Shown here piece after piece: positions 1 to 8,381 of a DNA stretch of 64,000 nt. The stretch is from assembly GCF_052162025.1 (NCBI RefSeq), contig NZ_CP197401.1, positions 248,001 through 312,000 of the forward strand, written 5' to 3'. The stretch is from Methylobacter sp015476545 (GTDB lineage: Bacteria > Pseudomonadota > Gammaproteobacteria > Methylococcales > Methylomonadaceae). A program made the position numbers and the translations under genes. The first letter of the stretch is position 1; every line of letters starts with the position of its first letter. Under the pieces are notes generated by a model. That model was not told where the DNA came from. It saw only the letters and a program-made list of their open reading frames with translations, and ran no database searches.

Positions 1-18
1 ACATAAAGATACATTGTT

Positions 19-45
19 GGGGCTCTCAGGAGCCCCTTGTTTTTT
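19..45 (+). terminator. Rho-independent terminator upstream of guaA
   Basis: A 7-bp GC-rich stem (19-25 with 30-36, loop TCAG) is followed by a run of T. It must end a gene lying left of the window; guaB commonly precedes guaA, but that gene is not visible here. Confidence 0.85.
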
Positions 46-72
46 AAACGAATATAACTGTCGAGTTTTACC

Positions 73-1662
73 GTGAAGCAGCAACAGTCCGCGAATATCC
101 ATTCGCACAAAATCCTTATTTTAGATTTCGGCTCGCAATATACTCAATTAATCGCGCGGCGAATTCGCGAAATCGGCGTTTACTGCGAAATTTACTCCTG
201 CGAATGCAGTGCGGAAGATGTTGAACAATTCGCGCCCAACGGCATTATCTTGTCGGGCGGTCCTGAAACGGTAACCAGCGGCGATACGCCGAGAGCGCCG
301 CAAATTGTGTTTGATCTGGGCGTGCCTGTATTGGGTATTTGTTACGGATTGCAGACTATGACTGCACAGCTGGGTGGCAAGGTCGAGTCTTCCGATCACA
401 GGGAATTCGGTTATGCGCAGATCAGGGCGCGCGGCCATTCCAAATTACTGGCCGGTATAGAGGATCATGTTTCTGAGGAAGGCTATGGATTGTTGGATGT
501 TTGGATGAGCCATGGCGACCGTGTTGTTGACATGCCTGATGGTTTTATGCTTATTGCCAGCTCGGATGGAGCGCCTATTGCCGGTATCGCCAATGAAGAA
601 AAAGCGTTTTACGGCCTGCAGTTTCATCCGGAAGTCACTCACACCAAACAGGGCGGACGCATATTGTCCCGCTTTGTGTTGGATATTTGTGGCTGCGAGG
701 CGTTATGGACAGCCAGCAATATCATAGAAGACAGCATTCAGTCCGTGCGCGTGATGGTCGGTAGCGATCAGGTGATTTTAGGCTTGTCCGGCGGGGTGGA
801 TTCATCTGTTGTGGCGGCGTTGCTGCATAAGGCCATAGGCGATCAGTTGACCTGCGTTTTTGTCGATACCGGTCTGCTACGTTTACACGAAGGCGATCAA
901 GTCATGGCGACATTTGCCGAGCACATGGGGGTTAAAGTCATCAGAGTCAATGCGGAGCAGCGCTATCTGGACGCCTTGAACGGTGTCAGCGATCCCGAGC
1001 AGAAACGCAAGATTATCGGCAATTTGTTCATTGAAATCTTTGATGAAGAAGCGGCGAAATTAACCGATGCAAAATGGTTGGCGCAGGGCACGATTTATCC
1101 CGATGTGATCGAGTCTGCGGGATCGAAAAGCGGCAAGGCGCATCTGATCAAATCTCATCACAACGTCGGCGGATTGCCTGAAGATATGGCCTTGAAATTG
1201 GTCGAGCCTTTACGGGAATTGTTCAAGGATGAGGTTAGAAAGCTGGGTCTGGAACTGGGACTGCCCTCAGAAATGATATTTCGCCATCCGTTCCCTGGGC
1301 CCGGTTTAGGCGTCAGGATTTTAGGTGAAGTCAAAAAACAGTATGCGGACTTGTTGCGTCAGGCTGATGCCGTTTTCATTGAAGAGCTGTACCGACATGA
1401 GCTTTATGACAAAGTCAGCCAGGCCTTTGCCGTATTCCTGCCAGTCAAATCGGTCGGTGTTATGGGCGATGGTCGTCGCTACGATTATGTCATCGCTTTG
1501 CGGGCTGTTGAAACGATTGATTTCATGACGGCGCGTTGGGCGCATTTGCCTTACGAATTTCTTGATGTGGTTTCTCGCCGCATCATTAATGAAGTGCCAG
1601 GCATCTCGCGTGTGGCTTATGATATATCCGGCAAGCCGCCCGCAACCATTGAATGGGAATAA
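73..1662 (+). CDS. guaA: GMP synthase (glutamine-hydrolysing)
   Basis: Converts XMP to GMP with glutamine and ATP, the last step of guanine nucleotide synthesis in the cytoplasm. The 529-residue protein has the class I amidotransferase domain first (nucleophile in GICYGLQTM, His/Glu in FHPEVTHT), then the ATP pyrophosphatase P-loop LSGGVDSS, and ends in the conserved KPPATIEWE. Length and order match the E. coli enzyme (525 residues). The start is GTG at 73, which gives an N-terminus alignable to E. coli GuaA; no strong ribosome binding site is visible. Its 3' end overlaps tadA by 10 bases, so the two are probably co-transcribed. Confidence 0.97.
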   Translation: MKQQQSANIHSHKILILDFGSQYTQLIARRIREIGVYCEIYSCECSAEDVEQFAPNGIILSGGPETVTSGDTPRAPQIVFDLGVPVLGICYGLQTMTAQLGGKVESSDHREFGYAQIRARGHSKLLAGIEDHVSEEGYGLLDVWMSHGDRVVDMPDGFMLIASSDGAPIAGIANEEKAFYGLQFHPEVTHTKQGGRILSRFVLDICGCEALWTASNIIEDSIQSVRVMVGSDQVILGLSGGVDSSVVAALLHKAIGDQLTCVFVDTGLLRLHEGDQVMATFAEHMGVKVIRVNAEQRYLDALNGVSDPEQKRKIIGNLFIEIFDEEAAKLTDAKWLAQGTIYPDVIESAGSKSGKAHLIKSHHNVGGLPEDMALKLVEPLRELFKDEVRKLGLELGLPSEMIFRHPFPGPGLGVRILGEVKKQYADLLRQADAVFIEELYRHELYDKVSQAFAVFLPVKSVGVMGDGRRYDYVIALRAVETIDFMTARWAHLPYEFLDVVSRRIINEVPGISRVAYDISGKPPATIEWE

Positions 1663-2114
1663 TACAATCACAGGATGAGGCATGGATGCGCTATGCCATC
1701 AGGCTGGCGCAACGTGCCGAGCAGCAGGGAGAGGTTCCGATCGGCGCTGTCATCGTTAAGGATGATCAGTGTATTGCCGAAGGCTGGAACATGCCGATAG
1801 TTACTCATGATCCGACTGCTCATGCCGAGATCATAGCTGTCCGCAGGGCTGGTATTGCGCTGGAAAATTATCGGCTTTGTGACGCTACGTTATACGTTAC
1901 GTTGGAGCCTTGTGTGATGTGTATGGGCGCTATCAGTCATGCGCGCATTAAGCGGCTGGTTTTCGGAGCCTTCGATCCCAAACGGGGCGCTGTTTGCAAC
2001 GCCTTGTCACTGAGCGATGCAAGCTTTTTAAATCACCGGGTCAATTGGACCGGTGGCGTGTTGGAAGAAGAATGCGGGGAATTGTTAAAGGATTTTTTTC
2101 GCGCTAGGCGTTGA
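1653..2114 (+). CDS. tadA: tRNA-specific adenosine deaminase
   Basis: Deaminates the wobble adenosine (A34) to inosine in tRNA-Arg(ACG). The 153-residue protein has the zinc and catalytic motif HAE (in PTAHAEI) and the paired zinc cysteines PCVMC, plus the GEVPIGAV and TLEP blocks typical of TadA. The ATG at 1653 lies inside the end of guaA, so translation may be coupled. A later ATG at 1684 would cut into the first conserved helix and is less likely. Known TadA proteins are about 150-170 residues. Confidence 0.95.
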   Translation: MGIIQSQDEAWMRYAIRLAQRAEQQGEVPIGAVIVKDDQCIAEGWNMPIVTHDPTAHAEIIAVRRAGIALENYRLCDATLYVTLEPCVMCMGAISHARIKRLVFGAFDPKRGAVCNALSLSDASFLNHRVNWTGGVLEEECGELLKDFFRARR

Positions 2115-2243
2115 TATCGTTTCTGATTGATGTGCTCGCAGTCATTATCGCAGCATGCTAAGTGCGATTAGTTGCCTGAATCTGACCTGATGCTGTCAGT
2201 ATTGTGATTGAAATATCGCCAAGGCTTTGAGCTGGCGTTGCAT

Positions 2244-2274
2244 GATGCCGCAACTCAACTAGAGTTGCGGCATC
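2244..2274. terminator. Hairpin between convergent tadA and pgi
   Basis: A perfect 13-bp inverted repeat (2244-2256 with 2262-2274, 5-base loop) sits between two convergent genes. There is no T tract on either strand, so it may work as a weak bidirectional terminator or as an mRNA 3'-end stabiliser. Confidence 0.5.
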
Positions 2275-2340
2275 ACCATTTGCTTCGTCGGTTATTTGAA
2301 TGATGCTCAGATATTTTAATGCGTTAACCTGGGGGCGCCG

Positions 2341-3972
2341 TTATCGGTATTGTTTATAAGTGTTGATCAGCGCATTAGTAGAGCCATCATGGCTTTTGAT
2401 AATTTCTTCATTCTGAAGCTCGGGAAGTATAGCTTTGGCTAATACTTTTCCCAATTCCACGCCCATCTGGTCAAAAGAATTGATGTTCCAGATCACGCCT
2501 TGAACGAAAATTTTATGTTCATACAATGCAATCAATGAGCCCAATGTTTTGGGCGTCAGTTTCTTGAATAAAAATGCATTGGATGGTTTGTTGCCTTCAA
2601 ATACTTTTGAAGCGACCAGCACCGGGTCGGCCTGTTCGGACGGTGTCAGTTCCCGTTTGACTTCTTCGGCCGTTTTGCCTTTCATCAAAGCTTCAGGCTG
2701 CGCCAGGAAGTTTGAGATCAAAATGTCATGATGTTCAGGCAAATGGTAATGGCTTTGTGCAGGGGCCAGAAAGTCACAAGGAATCAGTTTGGTGCCCTGG
2801 TGTATGAGCTGATAAAAAGCGTGCTGTCCATTAGTGCCGGGCTGGCCCCAGATAATCTGGCCGGTGCTGTAGTCAACCTTTTCGCCATTCATATCGATAC
2901 TTTTGCCGTTGCTTTCCATGTCGCCCTGCTGAAAGTAATCGGCTAAATAGCGTAGGGATTGGTCATAGGGCAAAATGGCGTGCGATTCGGCATTAAAGAA
3001 GTTGTTATACCAGATGCCTAACAGCCCCATGATGACAGGGATATTTTTTTCAAAAGGCGTGCTGCGGAAGTGTTCGTCAACTTCATGAGCGCCCTGCAAC
3101 AACTGCTCAAAATTGTCCATGCCGACATATAAGGCAATGGATAGGCCTATGCTTGACCAAAGTGAGTAACGGCCGCCTACCCAATCCCAGAATTCAAACA
3201 TATTGTTGGCGTCTATTCCGAACTCGGCAATTTTGTCGATATCGGTCGAAATGGCGACAAAATGCTTGGCAACGGCTTTTTGATCTTTCGCGCTGTCCAG
3301 AAACCAGTTTCTTGCAGACTTTGCATTAGTCATGGTTTCGTGCGTGTTGAATTTTTTGGATGCGATAAGAAACAGTGTTGTTTCAGGGGACAAGCATTTT
3401 AAAGTTTCTATAAGATCGGCCTGGTCCACATTGGAGACAAAATGAACTTTTAATGCATCTGTGGCATAAGGCGTCAAAGCAGTCGAGGCCATCTTCGGGC
3501 CTAAGTCAGAACCTCCGATACCAATATTGACGATGTCGGTGATGGCTTTGCCGGTATAACCCTTCCATTCGCCCGAGCGAACACTATCGCAGAAGGCGCG
3601 CATTTTAGCGAGCACCTTATTGATTTGCGGCATGACGTCTTGCTCGTCCACATAAACCGGCTTATTGCTCCGGTTACGCAGAGCGGTATGCAGAACGGCT
3701 CTGCGTTCGGTATTGTTAATAATCGCTCCGGAGAGCATGGCATGGATTTTTGATTCAAGCCCAGCGTGTCTGGCAAGATCTATAAGAAGAGGCAGTGTTT
3801 CCTCAGTTATTCTGTTCTTGGAATAGTCAAAAAGAATATCGTTAAAAGTAAGGGAGAACTTATCGAAACGATGACTGTCACTTTCAAAGCTGTCGCGCAG
3901 TGAATGCTTGTGTATTTGATGATAATGGTTTTGTAAGGCTTTCCAGGCTTCTGAGGTGGTCAGAGATGACAT
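2341..3972 (-). CDS. pgi: Glucose-6-phosphate isomerase
   Basis: Interconverts glucose 6-phosphate and fructose 6-phosphate. The recommended start is the ATG at 3972 (MSSLTTSEAWKAL), giving 543 residues, close to the 549 of E. coli. The reading frame stays open upstream to 4086 but that stretch is not conserved in character. Visible family blocks are GIGGSDLGP (phosphate binding), the catalytic-region GTNGQHAFYQL, and KPSNAF near the C-terminus. In a type I methanotroph the enzyme acts on hexose phosphates from the ribulose monophosphate cycle; that role is inference from the organism assignment. Confidence 0.96.
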   Translation of the reverse strand: MSSLTTSEAWKALQNHYHQIHKHSLRDSFESDSHRFDKFSLTFNDILFDYSKNRITEETLPLLIDLARHAGLESKIHAMLSGAIINNTERRAVLHTALRNRSNKPVYVDEQDVMPQINKVLAKMRAFCDSVRSGEWKGYTGKAITDIVNIGIGGSDLGPKMASTALTPYATDALKVHFVSNVDQADLIETLKCLSPETTLFLIASKKFNTHETMTNAKSARNWFLDSAKDQKAVAKHFVAISTDIDKIAEFGIDANNMFEFWDWVGGRYSLWSSIGLSIALYVGMDNFEQLLQGAHEVDEHFRSTPFEKNIPVIMGLLGIWYNNFFNAESHAILPYDQSLRYLADYFQQGDMESNGKSIDMNGEKVDYSTGQIIWGQPGTNGQHAFYQLIHQGTKLIPCDFLAPAQSHYHLPEHHDILISNFLAQPEALMKGKTAEEVKRELTPSEQADPVLVASKVFEGNKPSNAFLFKKLTPKTLGSLIALYEHKIFVQGVIWNINSFDQMGVELGKVLAKAILPELQNEEIIKSHDGSTNALINTYKQYR

Positions 3973-4257
3973 TGTGCTGAGTTCCGGCTGAATAAAATTT
4001 AGTGTAAGTCTACGAAAAGGGCCCAATGATGGCAATAGCGCTATAAGGGCATTATCATTTGGCAACATTATACTTTTATAGCACATGACTTTCCATCAAT
4101 TCCTTTATTTGTATGGGGCGATATGCTAGAGTTGCAAGTTGCTATGAGCCAAGATAGAGAGCAAATACAGTTTTTATGAGCTCAAGCTATGTAAATAGGG
4201 GCGGTTGCATTTTTCCTAATAATAATAATTATTTATTTAGCAAAACTGGAAGGTAGT

Positions 4258-4851
4258 ATGAATAGAGCACAGATATTAAGAAGAGTTGGCCTAGGATTCC
4301 TGGGGTTGTTTTTTTCTGCCTCGTTGTGGGCACACGGTGGAGCAGCTGGTACCGATACCGACCAATGTAAATTTGAATTGGAAAAGGATCATTGGATTCA
4401 CTATACCGCTTATCAACCGAAAGATTTCCCGGCCGAAGATTTTTGCGGCAACATTCCCAATACCAATACATTAACTCAGCTTGTATTTGATTATCAGGAC
4501 GTCAGATACAGAAATATGGCGGTTGAGTTTGAAGTAACAAAAGAACCTGAAGGCACTCGGGTGTTTTTTCAAGAAGCTAATAAACATAAATCCGGTACTG
4601 TAGTTTTATCTTTGCCTAACGGTGTGCCAGAAGTTGGCAAGTATCTGATTCATATTACATTAGTGCCAGATCAGGGTGATAGGCTGGATGCTCACATGAG
4701 CTTTATGGCAGGCAAAGGTCAAGAAGTAAAAAGCGGTAGCATACTCTTATACGCATTCTTTGCATTTGCAGGCTTATACGTACTGTATCTGTCTCATGCA
4801 GGCTTCAAGCGTTTGATCGATGGAATATTAGCTAAGGTTAAAAGTTTTTGA
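4258..4851 (+). CDS. Exported membrane-anchored protein with predicted N-terminal histidine, possibly copper-related
   Basis: Not assigned to a named family. The 197-residue protein has a signal peptide of about 25 residues ending in SLWA, so the mature chain should begin His-Gly-Gly, followed by a periplasmic beta-rich part with an HWIHY motif (about residues 45-49) and two cysteines. A single C-terminal membrane helix (about 160-177) ends in a basic tail. A good ribosome binding site (GGAAGG, 4248-4253) precedes the ATG. It lies upstream of a cupredoxin gene on the same strand. An exposed N-terminal histidine is a copper ligand in PmoB, CopC and LPMOs, so a copper role is plausible but unproven. 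Confidence 0.75.
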   Translation: MNRAQILRRVGLGFLGLFFSASLWAHGGAAGTDTDQCKFELEKDHWIHYTAYQPKDFPAEDFCGNIPNTNTLTQLVFDYQDVRYRNMAVEFEVTKEPEGTRVFFQEANKHKSGTVVLSLPNGVPEVGKYLIHITLVPDQGDRLDAHMSFMAGKGQEVKSGSILLYAFFAFAGLYVLYLSHAGFKRLIDGILAKVKSF

Positions 4852-5240
4852 TCAGTAACTGATAGTCAAGATTAACAATTAGTTATTTAAAAGTCAGACC
4901 CTAAATTATCGGAACTTCCTTGATGTTTTAGGGTCTCAATGTGATGTTAATGCAATTTATGGCATGGCTATCATGGATTTGCCCAAGATAGGATCAACAA
5001 AATTAAGATGCAGATAAAATTTTTTGAATGCAGAATGCCAGTCTGGCAAGATTTGATCTACCGCCTAATCTAGGTGAAGTAGATGCAGTAGTTTATGTTG
5101 AACCGAAGCCAAGGCTGTCATAAAAAACAGCATGCAGGATCTTTGGCAAGGGATATGCATTCAGAAATTTTTCTGATCAGTTTTTATTATTCTTTAATAA
5201 AAACTTTTGTTGATTTTTTCCAGTAAAGAGGAAACTTAGA
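4852..5240. other. 389-bp intergenic region with an inverted repeat
   Basis: AT-rich spacer between the two exported-protein genes. It contains a 10-bp inverted repeat (4896-4905 with 4927-4936, 21-base loop) without a T run, possibly an attenuator or mRNA end. The last 80 bases are very AT-rich and should hold the promoter of the cupredoxin gene, whose ribosome binding site GAGGA lies about 10 bases before its ATG. No further gene is seen. Confidence 0.45.
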
Positions 5241-6149
5241 ATGGTGAAGTTGTTATCAGTGGCGATAATAAGCTTTCTTTTTTCCGTACCGGCTATGGCG
5301 GCGGAAGAGTATGAAGAGCATAACTCGCTTATGAGTCATGGCGATGGCCACTTAATGGATATGGGTGGCGGCATGGTGATGGGGCAGAATGCCGATACCT
5401 TGCCAGGCGGCTGCGAAGAAATATCTGAAACCAAGGAAATTACTGTCCGCGCCGGCCATAAATACGCTGAAAAGTTTCCAGGAAGAATGTTCGCGTTTGA
5501 TACTCAGGAATTTAATTTCAAGCCCTGTACCAAGCTGACGGTTCATTTTATCAATGACGATAACATCCGCCACCAATGGATGATGCATGGCCTGCCCAAG
5601 TATTTGTATCCGAAAGGCATGTTCCATCTGGAAGTAACAGGCCCTGCAAAAATTTCCGGTACATTGATTCTTCCTCCCGGCGATAAAACTTATCTGGTGC
5701 ACTGCGATATCGCTCAGCATATGGAAAAAGGCATGAAAGCCCAGTTGAAAGTTGGTAAAGGCGACGGAGATCTGCCTAGTATTCCAGGTGTGACTGATTA
5801 TGCTATTCAAGATGATTACTCAGGCATTCAGTCGATAACAGCCGCGGCTGTTGCCGGCAATGCGGGGGCTCAGACTGCTGCTCCAGTTGCTGCAACAAAA
5901 AGTGTGCCTGCAGTCGCACCAGAGCAAAAAGACGAATCGATGATTTCGGGAATGACCGTAATTGGATTAGCGATCGGCTTACTGCTGGCGCCATTTTTGG
6001 CTCGCAAATTCAAAGGAATGAGCGCATCGGAAATAGTGACTTATATTTTCGATTTATTGAGATCGGCTATCGAATTGATTGTAAAATTTTTGTCTGATCT
6101 GGTTAAGTTGGTCATTTCCAGCAAGAACAAGACATTGCCCGGAAGTTAA
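5241..6149 (+). CDS. Membrane-anchored cupredoxin (type 1 copper protein)
   Basis: A periplasmic electron-transfer or copper-binding protein of 302 residues. It has a signal peptide (about 1-20), a His/Met-rich stretch (about 25-50, with MSHGDGHLMDMGGGMVMG), then a cupredoxin domain ending near residue 176. The copper ligands are visible: a His in RHQWMMHG and the Cys-X4-His-X4-Met loop in VHCDIAQHMEKGM. An Ala/Gln-rich linker leads to a C-terminal membrane helix (about 235-252) and an amphipathic tail, so the domain is tethered to the inner membrane. Partner and substrate are unknown. A strong terminator follows. Confidence 0.85.
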   Translation: MVKLLSVAIISFLFSVPAMAAEEYEEHNSLMSHGDGHLMDMGGGMVMGQNADTLPGGCEEISETKEITVRAGHKYAEKFPGRMFAFDTQEFNFKPCTKLTVHFINDDNIRHQWMMHGLPKYLYPKGMFHLEVTGPAKISGTLILPPGDKTYLVHCDIAQHMEKGMKAQLKVGKGDGDLPSIPGVTDYAIQDDYSGIQSITAAAVAGNAGAQTAAPVAATKSVPAVAPEQKDESMISGMTVIGLAIGLLLAPFLARKFKGMSASEIVTYIFDLLRSAIELIVKFLSDLVKLVISSKNKTLPGS

Positions 6150-6162
6150 ATTCTGGCAATAT

Positions 6163-6202
6163 AAAAACCCCTGTGCTTTTTGGGCTACAGGGGTTTTTTT
6201 TT
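6163..6202 (+). terminator. Rho-independent terminator after the cupredoxin gene
   Basis: A 12-bp stem (6163-6174 with 6187-6198) runs straight into a T tract to 6202. It ends the cupredoxin transcript; the next gene begins only 13 bases later, so that gene depends on read-through or on a promoter inside this unit. Confidence 0.92.
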
Positions 6203-6214
6203 GGGAGAAATTAA

Positions 6215-6640
6215 GTGCAAGAGATGCTGGTTGGAATAGAGGGATTATTTATTAGTGCCTTTATATCATCAACGATTGCCCCAGGTGGATCTGAGGCGGT
6301 ACTGGCTTATATGGTAGCGGAAGGCTGTTATCAGATTGAGCAATTAGTCATTGTTGCCACTATAGGTAATACGCTGGGCGCAATGACGACGTGGATTTTA
6401 GGCCTTCTGGCCGCTAAAAAATTTCCTATGGCTACGCTATTGCCGGAAAAGAAGCAGAAAGCGCTCGATATAGTCAGAAAAAGAGGCGTTTGGGCATTAT
6501 TTTTTTCATGGTTGCCATTGGTTGGGGATGCTTTGTGTTTTGCTGGTGGCTGGTTGAGGCTTCCTTTATTGCCGGCTTGTTTAATCATTTTGTCAGGTAA
6601 ATTTGCAAGGTATGCCGCAATTGCTTGGGTATTTATATAA
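6215..6640 (+). CDS. YqaA/DedA-type (VTT domain) membrane protein
   Basis: A small inner-membrane protein of 141 residues with about four hydrophobic segments. The order of short re-entrant and transmembrane segments (APGGSEAVL, GNTLGAMTTWILG, WLPLVGDALCFAGGWLR) is that of the YqaA branch of the DedA/VTT family, thought to act in lipid or envelope homeostasis. The start is GTG at 6215 preceded by GGAGAAA; ATG at 6224 is an alternative. Exact function is unknown. Confidence 0.8.
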   Translation: MQEMLVGIEGLFISAFISSTIAPGGSEAVLAYMVAEGCYQIEQLVIVATIGNTLGAMTTWILGLLAAKKFPMATLLPEKKQKALDIVRKRGVWALFFSWLPLVGDALCFAGGWLRLPLLPACLIILSGKFARYAAIAWVFI

Positions 6641-6697
6641 GGCCATGTCATAGAAGACTTTATGACGGAGCCGAAGTTAATTTGACGAGGTAAAAAA

Positions 6698-7483
6698 ATG
6701 TTACGCCATTTCCCACCTGTTGATGGTGCTTATGCGCATAAAAAACGGGATTATTTTATAGCAGCCTTTACTTTTTTTTGCGTAGCGGTCTGTTTAACGG
6801 CTGACGCTAATGCTACGCTGGAGAAACAAAATGCGCTAGGCGTCTGCGGATGGGTGTTTTTAACAGGTTTACTGCTCGGCGAAAACAAAGAAGTCAGAAT
6901 GCAGGTAATTATTGCCATCATTTTTGCCACTATAGGGGAACATTTTGCCTCGCCTTTTATGGGTGGGTATACCTATCGTTTTGGCAATGTGCCGGCTTAT
7001 GTGCCGCCGGGGCATGGCATGGTTTATTTGACGGCTGTGGCGTTGGGGCGTTCAGGACTGTTTTTAAGATATGCTAGAGAAATCGCCACATTTGTAGTGC
7101 TCGTGTGTGGCGCCTGGTCTGCCTGGGGTATCAGCGGCTATGCGGAGCAGGGTGATTATGTAGGTGCTTTGCTGTTTTGCGTTTTTCTGATTTATCTTTT
7201 CAAGGGGCGTTCACCCATGGTTTATCTTGCAGCCTTTTTTATTACGACATGGTTGGAAATTATTGGCACCGCGGTTGGGACCTGGAAGTGGGCGGCTATC
7301 GATCCGGTGTTGCATTTGCCGCAAGGCAATCCGCCAAGCGGCGTTGCTGCCTGGTATTGCTTAGTCGATGCGGTAGCAATGGGTGGAGCTGCACCGCTAT
7401 TACGAGCGTTGAAAACGGTCAGCATGCGTATTAAATCGGATAAATCGCGAGAAAGTGCATATCAAGGAGCCAGCAACGAGTAA
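6698..7483 (+). CDS. Polytopic membrane protein with an internal repeat, unknown function
   Basis: No family name can be given with confidence. The 261-residue protein has about seven hydrophobic segments and a polar C-terminal tail. Two similar blocks stand out: one around residues 75-115 (TIGEHFASPFMGGYTYRF, then PPGHGMVYL) and one around 185-225 (TTWLEIIGTAVGTWKW, then NPPSGVAAWYCLVDA). Each has an acidic residue in a helix, a Gly-aromatic turn, and a Pro-Pro-X-Gly segment, suggesting a duplicated half. The pattern recalls the CruF/lycopene cyclase type of carotenoid membrane enzyme, but that is a weak resemblance. It follows the YqaA-type gene by 57 bases. Confidence 0.7.
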   Translation: MLRHFPPVDGAYAHKKRDYFIAAFTFFCVAVCLTADANATLEKQNALGVCGWVFLTGLLLGENKEVRMQVIIAIIFATIGEHFASPFMGGYTYRFGNVPAYVPPGHGMVYLTAVALGRSGLFLRYAREIATFVVLVCGAWSAWGISGYAEQGDYVGALLFCVFLIYLFKGRSPMVYLAAFFITTWLEIIGTAVGTWKWAAIDPVLHLPQGNPPSGVAAWYCLVDAVAMGGAAPLLRALKTVSMRIKSDKSRESAYQGASNE

Positions 7484-7551
7484 TAAATTAGAGAGATGCT
7501 GATTGAGGAAATAAATGAATAGTTTTCGACTTGATACAATCAGCAACTAAT

Positions 7552-7591
7552 AAAAAAAGGCTGGTTCAAATGTATTGATCCAGTCCTTTTT
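7552..7591. terminator. Bidirectional terminator between convergent genes
   Basis: Stem 7552-7564 with 7580-7591 (one mismatch and one G-T pair), flanked by A on the left and T on the right, so a U tract follows on both strands. It serves the membrane protein gene to its left and the LPS operon on the minus strand, overlapping the last codons of the glycosyltransferase gene. Confidence 0.8.
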
Positions 7592-8381
7592 CCGCCTGAA
7601 TGAACTCCCGTTCATTCAGGCGCTCCATAAGCCGCTGAAAGTTTTTATCATGCTGGCTTTGATCGTTTTGCCGGTGCCACAGGTGCAAGACAGGTACAGC
7701 AAATCGGCCTTCCTTGCGTTTAATGCCGTTATGTATCAGACGAATCACCAGATCAGAATCTTCATAACCCCAGCCTTGGAAAAGTTCGTCAAAACCGTTA
7801 ACCGCCATAAAATCATTTTTCCACATGGCCAAGTTACAGGTCATGGCTTTTTGCCAGCGGAGCGGATGTATCAGGCGTAACGGCCCCATGGGCAAGGATA
7901 TGAGCGGAGTGATTCTGTTTATTTTGCCAGTCAGCCAGCGGAAAATAAAATAAGCTTTTGATTGACTATGAAGGGGAATTTTCTCGCTCAGGACTGTTTG
8001 AGTGAAGTTTTCGGTTAAAAGCATGCGATTGCCGGGGACAAAGTAGCCTTTAGCGGCTAAGCGGCGATGGACTTTTATAAAATCTGGAAAAACTACGCAG
8101 TCGCCATCGAGAAAAATCAGATAGTCACCTTGGCTGCGGGCAACTGCTCTGTTTCGAATAGTGCCGGCCCTGAAGCCTTGGTCTTCATGATAAACATGTT
8201 TGACCGGTATTGAACTACCCGAGTACCGATTCTTTATCAATTCCCGAGTTTCAAACGTTGAGCCATCATCAGCAACAAGAACTTCAAAATTCTGATCTTG
8301 CTGATTTAACAGACTTTGCAGACTGGCATCCAGTGCCTGCGGCCAGTTATAGGTCGTGACAATGACAGAAATCAAACTCAC
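7566..8381 (-). CDS. Glycosyltransferase family 2, LPS cluster
   Basis: Transfers a sugar from a nucleotide sugar during lipopolysaccharide or surface glycan assembly; donor and acceptor cannot be read from the sequence. The 271-residue GT-A protein has the N-terminal ISVIVTTYN strand, the VADDGS nucleotide block, the metal-binding DGD in FLDGDCVVF, and a C-terminal GWGYEDSDLVIRL block shared with chondroitin-polymerase-like GT2 enzymes. It overlaps the upstream glycosyltransferase gene by 4 bases (start 8381 within 8378-8381), so the pair is translationally coupled. It is the last gene of the minus-strand LPS operon. Confidence 0.9.
   Translation of the reverse strand: MSLISVIVTTYNWPQALDASLQSLLNQQDQNFEVLVADDGSTFETRELIKNRYSGSSIPVKHVYHEDQGFRAGTIRNRAVARSQGDYLIFLDGDCVVFPDFIKVHRRLAAKGYFVPGNRMLLTENFTQTVLSEKIPLHSQSKAYFIFRWLTGKINRITPLISLPMGPLRLIHPLRWQKAMTCNLAMWKNDFMAVNGFDELFQGWGYEDSDLVIRLIHNGIKRKEGRFAVPVLHLWHRQNDQSQHDKNFQRLMERLNEREFIQAEKGLDQYI

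Noticed and set aside
5041..5240. Short gene in the spacer before the cupredoxin gene
   Set aside because: No frame of useful length with a ribosome binding site; composition is AT-rich promoter DNA.
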